A stretch of 12,089 bases of DNA from Verrucomicrobiota bacterium (GTDB taxonomy: Bacteria > Verrucomicrobiota > Verrucomicrobiia > Opitutales > Opitutaceae). The stretch is from the NCBI GenBank assembly GCA_023391285.1, contig JAEWBF010000130.1:1-12089 (forward strand). Direction: 5' to 3'. Both the position numbers and the translations under genes were made by a program. The stretch's first letter is position 1. The number at the start of each line of letters is the position of its first letter. The notes under the pieces were generated by a model, which was not told the DNA's origin, searched no databases, and saw nothing but the letters and a program-made list of their open reading frames with translations. Shown one piece after another: positions 1-5,807 of this stretch.

Positions 1-446
1 TCCTTCTCCCGTTTCGCCGCCTCTTCTCGCGCCTTCTTCTCCGCGCGCTTTTGCGCCAGCTTATCATTGGCCTCTTTGCGGATCTGAGTGATGGCGGCCT
101 TGTTTTTCACCATCTTCGTAAAATCCGGAATCTCCTCCGGCGCTTTCGTCACCGTCGGAGTCGCCTTCTCCACCACCGGCTCGGGCGCCGGCGCCGCCTG
201 CACCGGATTCGAAACCACCTTCGAAATCGCCGGCTCCGGAATCTCCAACTTGATCGAGTTCGGATCGCCCAAGGCCGGCGCTTCCGTCGCCATGTAGTTG
301 TCGCCTTCCCCCGCCACCAATTCGAGAATCGTCGGCATGTCCGGCGAACGCGTGCGCGTCGCCCACCCGCCCACCACCAGCAACAACACCACCAGCGCGT
401 GCAGCGACGCGGATAGGGCAAAAGCGCGTGGCGACGTGGCGGTCAT
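1..446 (-). CDS. TolA/TonB-like energy-transducing protein, partial (C-terminus beyond left edge)
   Basis: This is the N-terminal 148 residues of an inner-membrane-anchored periplasmic linker; the gene runs off the window. Seen: a short cytoplasmic N-terminus, then one membrane segment at about residues 10-29 (LSASLHALVVLLLVV), with Ser12 and His16 forming the SxxxH pattern typical of TonB/TolA anchors. A Pro/Val/Glu linker follows (about 60-105). From about residue 112 there is a Lys/Ala/Glu-rich stretch (DKLAQKRAEKKAREEAAKRE) that looks like a long charged helix, as in TolA domain II. The ATG at 446-444 lies 5 bases after the tolR-like stop, so the two are probably co-transcribed. In the family, the membrane helix couples to the TolQ/R or ExbB/D motor and the C-terminal domain contacts outer-membrane or periplasmic partners. 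That domain is not visible, so TolA and TonB cannot be separated; the helix and the TolQ-like neighbour favour TolA. Confidence 0.85.
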   Translation of the reverse strand, partial: MTATSPRAFALSASLHALVVLLLVVGGWATRTRSPDMPTILELVAGEGDNYMATEAPALGDPNSIKLEIPEPAISKVVSNPVQAAPAPEPVVEKATPTVTKAPEEIPDFTKMVKNKAAITQIRKEANDKLAQKRAEKKAREEAAKREK

Positions 447-451
447 CGACT

Positions 452-883
452 CTAGTTGTCCGTCTGCGAATCGATCGTGAACCGCGTCAATCCCGCGCGC
501 TGCACTTCCGCGAACAGCTCCGCCACGCGTTGATAAACCACCTGCGCGTCTCCCCGAATTCGAATCACCGGCGGATTCGGATCCTGCGCATACGTCCGCA
601 GCCGCGCCCCGAGTTCCTCCAGCGTCAGCGGCTGCGTGGCATTATCCACATAAAACCCCCGCGCATCCACGCCCACCGCCACGAAACGATCATCCTTGTC
701 CGCCTTCTGCTGCGGCATCTTCGCCACTTTCGGCAAATCGATCGGAAGCGTCTGCTCCTGCTGAATCAGCGGCGTCACAATCATGAATACCACCAACAGA
801 ATAAACGCCAAATCGATGAGGTTGGTTACGTTGACGTCGGCAATCGCATGTGCCGGACGCCGGGATCGAAAAGTGCGAGCCAT
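452..883 (-). CDS. tolR: ExbD/TolR family biopolymer transport protein (TolR-like)
   Basis: A 143-residue stator-type subunit of the proton-driven TolQ/R (ExbB/D) motor in the inner membrane. Seen: a basic N-terminus, then one membrane segment at about residues 20-39 (NLIDLAFILLVVFMIVTPL) carrying Asp24, which matches the essential proton-carrying Asp of TolR/ExbD. A periplasmic domain follows, with the family pattern LPIDLPKVA at 46-54 and VIRIRGDAQVVYQRVAELF near 106-124 (ExbD: V.I.gD....y..v..v). Length is normal for the family. The frame stays open upstream to 1171, but the start at 883 is preferred: it has the only strong Shine-Dalgarno sequence in the window, begins just before the membrane helix, and avoids a long overlap with the tolQ-like gene. 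It lies 14 bases after the tolQ-like stop. Naming it TolR rather than ExbD rests mainly on its TolQ-like partner. Confidence 0.92.
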   Translation of the reverse strand: MARTFRSRRPAHAIADVNVTNLIDLAFILLVVFMIVTPLIQQEQTLPIDLPKVAKMPQQKADKDDRFVAVGVDARGFYVDNATQPLTLEELGARLRTYAQDPNPPVIRIRGDAQVVYQRVAELFAEVQRAGLTRFTIDSQTDN

Positions 884-890
884 CGTTTTT

Positions 891-896
891 CCCTCC
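891..896 (-). promoter_or_regulatory. Shine-Dalgarno sequence of the tolR-like gene
   Basis: On the minus strand the sequence reads GGAGGG followed by 7 bases (AAAAACG) and ATG. It sits in the 14-base gap after the tolQ-like stop codon. This decides the start at 883 over longer upstream options, and it is the only strong ribosome binding site seen in the window. Confidence 0.8.
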
Positions 897-897
897 G

Positions 898-1641
898 TTA
901 ACGCACCAAGGTCGACACCGGCGCCGCCGTCGTAGTCGATCCCGCTGTTTCCAACTCCAACCGATCCGCGAGCGAACTCGCGTAATTTTCCAACTCCGTC
1001 ACCATCGCCCGCGTGTTCCCGAGCAAAAGGTTGTAACCAAACACCGACGGAATCGCGACCACCAGACCGGCGATCGTCGCGAGCAACGCGCCCGACACAC
1101 CGGGCGCCAATTGTTGAATACCCGCCGTCTGCTGCGTCGCCACCGCGGCGAAGGCTTCCATTACGCCCCACACCGTGCCGAGCAATCCGATGAAGGGCGC
1201 GCCCGACACGATCGACGCCAAAAAGATCATGCTCGATTCATAACGCAGCGTCTGCCGCGCAATCGCCCGCTGAATCGCATTCTCCGCATGCTCGACCCGC
1301 GCCCGCGGACTATCCGTTCCGCGTTCCTTCATGATCGCCGCCGCGCGCCAGTAATTTTCAACCGCGTCCGCGAACAAGTCGGCATACGGGATCGACCGCC
1401 GATTCCGAAACGACTCCGGCAAATCCAGCAGCGTCCGCTGATCGCGCAAATGCGCCTCGAAGCTGTAGTTCAACATCCGCAGCCGTTTCAGCTCGAAATG
1501 CTTCCCGAGCATCACGGTCCAGGCCACGAGGCTGAAAATCGCCAGCCCCAGCACGATGACTTTGTCGACCGTGCCCGAGCGCCCGAAGATATCGAGGATG
1601 TTGGCGGCGAGGACGGGTGAGGAGAACAGGAAATCCCACAT
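898..1641 (-). CDS. tolQ: MotA/TolQ/ExbB proton channel family protein (TolQ-like)
   Basis: Inner-membrane proton channel subunit that pairs with the TolR/ExbD protein and powers TolA/TonB. Seen, in 247 residues: a membrane segment at about 27-45, a long cytoplasmic domain (about 46-135), then two further segments at about 138-161 and 182-205. The signature GLLGTVWGVMEAF at 152-164 closely resembles the TolQ form (GTVWGIMHAF), followed by the family's APGVSGALLATIAGLVVAIPSVFGYN region at 179-204. These are the pore-forming helices 2 and 3. Length is normal. The start at 1641 (MWDFLF) is chosen by family length; an in-frame ATG at 1680 would add 13 residues without family character. Neither has a Shine-Dalgarno sequence. 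First gene of a tolQ-tolR-tolA-like operon, divergent from the sugar kinase gene. Confidence 0.92.
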   Translation of the reverse strand: MWDFLFSSPVLAANILDIFGRSGTVDKVIVLGLAIFSLVAWTVMLGKHFELKRLRMLNYSFEAHLRDQRTLLDLPESFRNRRSIPYADLFADAVENYWRAAAIMKERGTDSPRARVEHAENAIQRAIARQTLRYESSMIFLASIVSGAPFIGLLGTVWGVMEAFAAVATQQTAGIQQLAPGVSGALLATIAGLVVAIPSVFGYNLLLGNTRAMVTELENYASSLADRLELETAGSTTTAAPVSTLVR

Positions 1642-1794
1642 GGAAGAATGTGTGACAGTTGGCGGGTTTGACCGGCGCATTCAACGGAAAAGGCCCGTTT
1701 TTTCCGCTCCGTTCACCCGTATCTGCGAACCCGTTTCCCACTTTGTATTTGCCGCTCGTTCGCCCGCCATTTTCGCTGCCCAACCTTACCCTCC
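1642..1794. promoter_or_regulatory. Divergent intergenic region with inverted repeats
   Basis: This 153-bp spacer must hold promoters for both the tolQ-like operon (leftward) and the sugar kinase (rightward). I could not identify convincing -35/-10 pairs for either. It contains an inverted repeat CGGAAAA (1685-1691) / TTTTCCG (1700-1706) with an 8-base loop. An overlapping alternative pairing is AACGGA (1683-1688) with TCCGTT (1708-1713). Both lie in the presumed 5' leader of the tolQ-like mRNA. No T-tract follows on the strand that would make it a terminator. Confidence 0.4.
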
Positions 1795-2904
1795 ATGGAA
1801 TTCAAATCCCGCACCCTGCAAGAACTGCGCTCCCGCCGCGGCACCCTCTCGTCGAAACGTGCCATCCTCGGCCTCGACGGCTTTGTCGACACGATCGTCA
1901 CGCCCGTCGCCTTGCGCGCCGGCCAGGGTGAAAACTTCACCCCGATCTCCACCATCTCCGAATTCGGTCAACGCATCCTCGGCGCCGCCGGCAAGAGCAC
2001 GAATATCGAGTTCTTCCCTCGCATGGACAAACTCGGCGGCAACGGTCCCATCATGGCCAATGCCGTCCTCGCCCAAGGCGCACAGGTCACCTACATCGGC
2101 GCTCTCGGCACACCCACCGTTCACCCAGTCTTCGCTGACCTTGCGCACCGCGCCAACGTCGTCTCGCTCTGCGCCGCCGCCTCGACCACCGCCGCCGAAT
2201 TCGACGACGGCAAGATCATGCTCGGCATGATGAAAAGCCTCGACGAAATCACCCCGCAGAAAATCGAAGAGGTCATGGGCGGCGCCGCCTGGCGCGACGC
2301 GCTTTCCGAGTCGGACCTGATCGCCCTCGTCAACTGGACGATGATCCCCAACATGTCGGCGATCTTCGACGACCTCGTCGGCCGCCTGCTCCCGCAAATC
2401 CCCGCCAAACCCGGCCGCATCTACTTCTTCGATCTCGCCGACCCGGAAAAACGCTCCACCGCCGATCTCGTTTACGCCCTCGAAACCATCGCCAAATTCG
2501 AGCAGTTCGGCCAGGTCACCCTCGGCCTCAACCTCAAGGAAGCGCAACAGGTCCACCCCGCCCTCGGTCTCGGCACCGAAACGGAAACCGAAGACGGACT
2601 CCGTCGCATGACGGAAAACATCCGCAAAAAACTCGATCTCACCACCGTCGTGATCCACCCGAAGGAATCCGCCGCCTGCGCCACGCGCGAAGGCACGTGG
2701 TGGGTCCCCGGTCCTTACGCCGCCAAGCCGCTCATCACCACCGGCGCCGGCGACCATTTTAACTCCGGCTTCGTCAACGGTCAGCTCATGGGACTCTCCC
2801 CCGAGTCCTGCCTCGCCCTCGGCGTCAGCACCAGCGGTCACTACGTTCGCACCGCGAAGAGTCCGACGCTCGACGATCTCGAAACATTCCTCGCGAACTG
2901 GTAA
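1795..2904 (+). CDS. PfkB-family carbohydrate kinase
   Basis: Cytoplasmic ATP-dependent kinase of the ribokinase/PfkB family, 369 residues. Seen: an N-terminal beta-strand ILGLDGFVDTIVTPV (24-38) with the substrate-binding Asp typical of the family, GGNGPIMANAVLAQG at 81-95 matching the GG.x.N.A..la.lG substrate-loop motif, and the C-terminal PfkB signature TTGAGDHFNSGFVNG (315-329), where Asp320 is the expected catalytic base and GAGD forms the anion hole. The sugar substrate cannot be read from the sequence. It is somewhat longer than typical ribokinases (about 300 residues), mainly through an insertion around 140-200. The ATG at 1795 has no Shine-Dalgarno sequence. It ends 23 bases before tmk on the same strand and may be co-transcribed with it, though there is no functional link to dTMP metabolism. 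Confidence 0.9.
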   Translation: MEFKSRTLQELRSRRGTLSSKRAILGLDGFVDTIVTPVALRAGQGENFTPISTISEFGQRILGAAGKSTNIEFFPRMDKLGGNGPIMANAVLAQGAQVTYIGALGTPTVHPVFADLAHRANVVSLCAAASTTAAEFDDGKIMLGMMKSLDEITPQKIEEVMGGAAWRDALSESDLIALVNWTMIPNMSAIFDDLVGRLLPQIPAKPGRIYFFDLADPEKRSTADLVYALETIAKFEQFGQVTLGLNLKEAQQVHPALGLGTETETEDGLRRMTENIRKKLDLTTVVIHPKESAACATREGTWWVPGPYAAKPLITTGAGDHFNSGFVNGQLMGLSPESCLALGVSTSGHYVRTAKSPTLDDLETFLANW

Positions 2905-2927
2905 TAACTCCGCCACTCTCTCATCTC

Positions 2928-3584
2928 ATGGCCCCTTTGAAAAACAAACCCGCCGGCAAACTCATCTCGTTCGAAGGCTCCGAGGGCAGCGGCAAATCCA
3001 CGCAAATCGCGCTGCTCGCCGCCCGTTTTCAAAAAGAGGGCCGTGAGGTCATCTCCACCCGCGAACCCGGCGGCACCGAAATCGGCGAACAGGTCCGCAA
3101 CATCATCGTCCACAATTCCAAGGGCGACGAGATGTTCGCCGAAACCGAACTCCTCCTCTTCGCCGCCGCTCGCGCCCAACTCGTCCGCGAGGTGATCGCC
3201 CCCGCGCTTATGAGCGGCACGATCGTCCTCAGCGATCGCTTCCTCGATTCGTCCACCGTTTACCAGGGCGTCGGCCGCAACCTCGCCGCCGATCCCGTGG
3301 CGATGATCAACCACTTCGCCGTCGGCAACGTCATGCCCGATCTCACGATCGTCATGGACGTTCCCACCGACGTCAGCCTCGCCCGCATTCGCCAACGCGC
3401 CTCGGACCTTCCGAACCGCATGGAGCGCGAGAACATCGGGTTCTACGAAAAGATCCGCGAAGGCTACCTCGTTCTCGCGAAAGGCATGCCCGATCGCTTC
3501 GTCGTCATCGACGGCACGCAAACGCAGGACGCCATCGAGAAAAAGATCTGGTCCGCCATCAAGGACCGCCTCCTGAGCAAGTAG
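2928..3584 (+). CDS. tmk: Thymidylate kinase (dTMP kinase)
   Basis: Phosphorylates dTMP to dTDP with ATP, an essential step in dTTP supply for DNA synthesis; cytoplasmic. Seen, in 218 residues: FEGSEGSGKSTQ at 15-26 is the P-loop (Walker A, GSEGSGKST 17-25); TREPGGTEIGEQVR at 44-57 is the conserved family block; DRF at 103-105 with SSTVYQGVGR after it is the dTMP-binding DR[YFH] motif region. A lid region with several Arg (153-168) precedes FYEKIREGYLVLA (172-184), a conserved family segment. The length is typical. The start at 2928 leaves a short Lys-rich N-terminus; there is no Shine-Dalgarno sequence. It is followed by holB at 60 bases, the common bacterial tmk-holB arrangement. The TAG stop is part of a GTAG tetranucleotide at 3581-3584. 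Confidence 0.97.
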   Translation: MAPLKNKPAGKLISFEGSEGSGKSTQIALLAARFQKEGREVISTREPGGTEIGEQVRNIIVHNSKGDEMFAETELLLFAAARAQLVREVIAPALMSGTIVLSDRFLDSSTVYQGVGRNLAADPVAMINHFAVGNVMPDLTIVMDVPTDVSLARIRQRASDLPNRMERENIGFYEKIREGYLVLAKGMPDRFVVIDGTQTQDAIEKKIWSAIKDRLLSK

Positions 3585-3598
3585 GAGCCGCTCGGCCG

Positions 3599-3625
3599 GT
3601 AGGGGCGCCTCTCTCCGAGGCGTCC
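3599..3625. repeat. GTAG-headed palindrome (REP-like element)
   Basis: GTAG at 3599-3602 is followed at once by a stem GGGCGCCTC (3603-3611) pairing with GAGGCGTCC (3617-3625), 9 bp with one G-T wobble, around the loop TCTCC. It lies 15 bases after the tmk stop, in the 60-base tmk-holB gap. There is no T-tract, which argues against a simple intrinsic terminator. The same layout (GTAG head, stem directly adjoining, 5-nt loop) occurs at 11056-11080. In REP elements the GTAG head and hairpin are what RAYT transposases recognise; membership of that class is an inference from form. The hairpin may also shield the tmk mRNA end or modulate holB expression. Confidence 0.6.
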
Positions 3626-3644
3626 GCCTTCACTTTCGCACGCG

Positions 3645-4616
3645 ATGTCCGACGCCACCGCATTCCCCTGGCCCGACTCCCTCGCCGGCACGCCTACCGT
3701 GTCCGTCATCGAGCGTGCCATCGAACGGCAGTGCCTCTCCCACAGCCTGCTCCTCCACGGCGACGACCTCGAAACCCTCACGCTCGTCGCCCACGCCATC
3801 GCCGATCGCCTGCTCAACATTCCCGCTTCGAGCGCGCATTTTCCGCCCGACCAACACCCCGATTGCCACGCCCTCCGCCCCGCCGGCAAGTCCCGCCAAA
3901 TCGGCGCCGACGCCACGCGCGAGCTCATCGGCAAAGTTCAGGTCACTGCCACCGTGTCGCCGCGCAAGGTCGCCATCATCCACGAGGCCGACCGCATGAA
4001 CATCACCGCGGCCAACATCTTCCTCAAAACCCTCGAGGAACCGCCCGCCAACACCACGCTCCTCCTCCTCACGACGCGCCCCTACGCCTTGCTTCCGACC
4101 ATTCGAAGCCGCGTCCTCCATTTTCGTTTCCCCAACGCCGCCGCGCCGCTTCACGCCGATGGCTGGAACGCTTGGCTCGACGATTACCGCGCCTGGCTTT
4201 CGCGTCTCGCCGACGCGGACACGATCCCCGACAAATCCGCCGTCGCCGATCACGTTTTCACTCTCTACGGCCTCGTCGCCCGCTTTAGTGCCGTCCTCGA
4301 TTTCGCCACCGACGAAATCTGGAAACAACAGAAGCAAAAACTCCCCGCCGACCTCGAAGACGATGAAAAGGTCGCCATCGAAACCGGCATCGCCAACGGC
4401 CTCCGCGCCCGTCTCTTCGGCGAAATCGAGCAAGCCACGCGCGCTTTCGCCCTTCCCCGTCTCACCGGTCCCGCCGCCGAGCCCACCCGCCGCGCCCTCG
4501 TTTGCGCAATCGAACAACTCGAACACGATGTCGGCCTGCTTCGCCTGAATCTCAACGAAGCCACCGCGCTCGAACACTTCCTCCTCTCCTCGCTCCGCAT
4601 CTGGTCCAAGCGCTGA
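3645..4616 (+). CDS. holB: DNA polymerase III subunit delta' (clamp-loader subunit)
   Basis: Subunit of the clamp loader that opens and loads the sliding clamp for the replicative polymerase. Seen, in 323 residues: HSLLLHGDDLETLTLVAHAIA (33-53) aligns with the start of the AAA+ fold but has no Walker A GxxxxGK[ST], as is usual for delta'. HPDCHALRPAGKSRQI (71-86) matches the HPD...p.gKs.qI block; RKVAIIHEADRMNITAANIFLKTLEEPP (107-134) is the characteristic Walker-B-like and K-T-L-E-E-P-P block; TIRSRVLHF at 152-160 holds the sensor region (SRV in place of the SRC of active subunits). The zinc-binding cysteine cluster found in many homologues is absent. The divergent C-terminus is probably the collar domain. 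Position just after tmk supports the call. It overlaps no neighbour and is followed 4 bases later by a secreted-protein gene. Confidence 0.93.
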   Translation: MSDATAFPWPDSLAGTPTVSVIERAIERQCLSHSLLLHGDDLETLTLVAHAIADRLLNIPASSAHFPPDQHPDCHALRPAGKSRQIGADATRELIGKVQVTATVSPRKVAIIHEADRMNITAANIFLKTLEEPPANTTLLLLTTRPYALLPTIRSRVLHFRFPNAAAPLHADGWNAWLDDYRAWLSRLADADTIPDKSAVADHVFTLYGLVARFSAVLDFATDEIWKQQKQKLPADLEDDEKVAIETGIANGLRARLFGEIEQATRAFALPRLTGPAAEPTRRALVCAIEQLEHDVGLLRLNLNEATALEHFLLSSLRIWSKR

Positions 4617-4620
4617 CACC

Positions 4621-5241
4621 ATGCGCCGACTTATTCTCACCGCCGCGCTCTTCGCCGCCTTCGCATTCTCCGCGTCGCTAGCCGCCGACCGGTCGACCGA
4701 AAAGCGCATCGCCTTCGTGGAGCGAGCCTGGCCTTCCGTTTACGAGAAAGTCCAAAACCTCTTCGACGAGGAATTCTCCCGCACCAACGACGCCGTTTTT
4801 CTCCGCGTCGACGCCGGCAAACCCATCTCTGCCCTCGGGCTGAAGAAAACCGATTCCGGCGATTACACGCTCACCTACGCCGTTCAACTCGACGGCAAAT
4901 TTCACAACCTCACGACCGATCTCCCCGCCAACGTCGGCGACCAGGTGCTCCGCGCGATCGAGTTGAAACTCCATCGCCACGTCCTGATCGGCACCCACCC
5001 GCGCGACTACACCAAGCGCGAAGGCGATACGTGGGTTTTTCACCGCAACGCCCAGGATCGCACCTCCACCGCCGTCATCCTCTTCGAAGCCACCCTCGAC
5101 AACCCCGACGCCACCACCTTCGTCGACGGCCTCCTCGGCAACCTGCAAAAACTCATCAGCGCCGAAGACACCGAGCGCGAGCCCCTCCTCGCCGAGCTCG
5201 ATCGCCTCGCCACGCGCATCATTCTCGCCGAGTCGCCGTAA
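4621..5241 (+). CDS. Secreted protein of unknown function downstream of holB
   Basis: A 206-residue protein I do not recognise. Seen: a clear Sec signal peptide (MRRLILTAALFAAFAFSASLAA) with cleavage likely near residues 21-22. The mature part is mixed and hydrophilic, with no Cys, no lipobox and no further membrane segment. It has alternating short beta-like stretches (DAVFLRVDAG, DYTLTYAVQLDG, DTWVFHR, STAVILFEATLD) and ends in a helical acidic tail (DTEREPLLAELDRLATRII). This fits a small periplasmic domain. The start is 4 bases after the holB stop, so it is almost certainly on the same transcript, though its cell location differs from the replication genes. No Shine-Dalgarno sequence is visible, so translational coupling to holB is possible. 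It converges on the lipoprotein gene at 5290. Confidence 0.82.
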   Translation: MRRLILTAALFAAFAFSASLAADRSTEKRIAFVERAWPSVYEKVQNLFDEEFSRTNDAVFLRVDAGKPISALGLKKTDSGDYTLTYAVQLDGKFHNLTTDLPANVGDQVLRAIELKLHRHVLIGTHPRDYTKREGDTWVFHRNAQDRTSTAVILFEATLDNPDATTFVDGLLGNLQKLISAEDTEREPLLAELDRLATRIILAESP

Positions 5242-5258
5242 CTCAGACTCCACCGCTA

Positions 5259-5268
5259 GTCCATGGAC
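5259..5268. repeat. 10-bp perfect palindrome in convergent spacer
   Basis: GTCCATGGAC lies in the 48-base gap between the convergent secreted-protein gene (stop 5241) and lipoprotein gene (stop 5290). A GCGCG...CGCGC pairing is also possible just right of it. Neither is followed by a T-run. It may contribute to termination for both genes, but a chance palindrome is equally possible. Confidence 0.25.
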
Positions 5269-5289
5269 GCGCGCTGCCCCACCGCGCAC

Positions 5290-5589
5290 TTACTTTTTCT
5301 TCGGCGTCTCGCTCGCCGGAGGTGGCCCATCCATCGGTGCGAAGACAATACTCTCGGCCGCTGAACGATTCTCCTGCGCGGATTCGTTGAGCTTACGCCG
5401 GTCTTCTTCGTTGGTCTTGCTGCGCAGGGGCGCGTAAACCGCCCGACCGTCCTCGAGGATGTAAACCACGCGTCCGTTCACCCAGCGGGAGGCTTTCACG
5501 CGCTGGCCTTGGTAGGTTTTATCGGTCTGGCAAGCGGCGAGCGCGCCAGCGGTAAAGATAAGAAAGAGGCGAAACGACACCGCGCTCAT
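5290..5589 (-). CDS. Small lipoprotein of unknown function
   Basis: A 99-residue protein. Seen: an N-terminal hydrophobic signal (MSAVSFRLFLIFTAGALAAC) ending in a good lipobox, Leu17-Ala18-Ala19-Cys20, so Cys20 should be the lipid-modified first residue of the mature protein. Residue 21 is Gln, not Asp, which in enterobacterial rules would permit outer-membrane sorting. The mature part is about 80 residues: a beta-like stretch (RWVNGRVVYILEDGRAVYAPL) followed by a charged, probably disordered tail rich in Glu, Pro and Ala that ends in KKK. The reading frame is open upstream to 5673, but the ATG at 5589 is preferred because it places the signal peptide at the very N-terminus. No family recognised. 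It is divergent from the MATE transporter gene. Confidence 0.8.
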   Translation of the reverse strand: MSAVSFRLFLIFTAGALAACQTDKTYQGQRVKASRWVNGRVVYILEDGRAVYAPLRSKTNEEDRRKLNESAQENRSAAESIVFAPMDGPPPASETPKKK

Positions 5590-5807
5590 AGTGCCGTTCG
5601 CCCGAGGGCGAATTTCATGGGAAGCCAGGACCGCGCGGATCATGCGGGCCGCAGACTGGCTGTCCAACCGCAACTCGATCGCACAGAATCTTTATCCAAT
5701 CCTTCGGTCCTCCCACCGCTCCGTCGCGCTCATCGCCGGCCCGGTCGCGCCCGTCACCCCATTGACACCCCGGGCTCATTTCCGGCACGCTCGTCGCCTT
5801 TTTTGCC
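5590..5807. promoter_or_regulatory. Divergent intergenic region between lipoprotein and MATE genes
   Basis: These 218 bases should hold promoters in both directions. A perfect TTGACA hexamer lies at 5762-5767 on the plus strand, 40 bases before the MATE start, but I see no acceptable -10 hexamer 16-18 bases after it. A near-palindrome TTCGCCC-GA-GGGCGAA occupies 5597-5612, 7 bases before the lipoprotein start. There is no convincing small gene here, although open frames cross it because of the GC-rich composition. Confidence 0.35.
5597..5612. repeat. Inverted repeat just upstream of the lipoprotein start
   Basis: TTCGCCC (5597-5603) and GGGCGAA (5606-5612) are perfect reverse complements separated by 2 bases. 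In the lipoprotein mRNA this would fold as a 6-bp stem with a CUCG tetraloop ending 7 bases before the AUG, exactly where a ribosome binding site would be; none is visible. It could be a regulatory hairpin, a protein operator for the divergent pair, or chance in a GC-rich region. Confidence 0.4.

Noticed and set aside
1786..2916. Long minus-strand open frame opposite the PfkB kinase
   Set aside because: No recognisable domain; the plus strand carries clear PfkB motifs in the same span.
3599..3625. Intrinsic terminator of tmk
   Set aside because: The hairpin has no following T-run, and the gene after it is on the same strand and normally co-transcribed with tmk.
3630..4709. Minus-strand open frame opposite holB
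   Set aside because: Gly/Glu/Val-rich shadow; holB on the plus strand has conserved clamp-loader blocks and fits the tmk context.
5762..5767. Perfect TTGACA hexamer as a MATE promoter
   Set aside because: No acceptable -10 hexamer is found 16-18 bases downstream, so a single hexamer is not enough to call a promoter.
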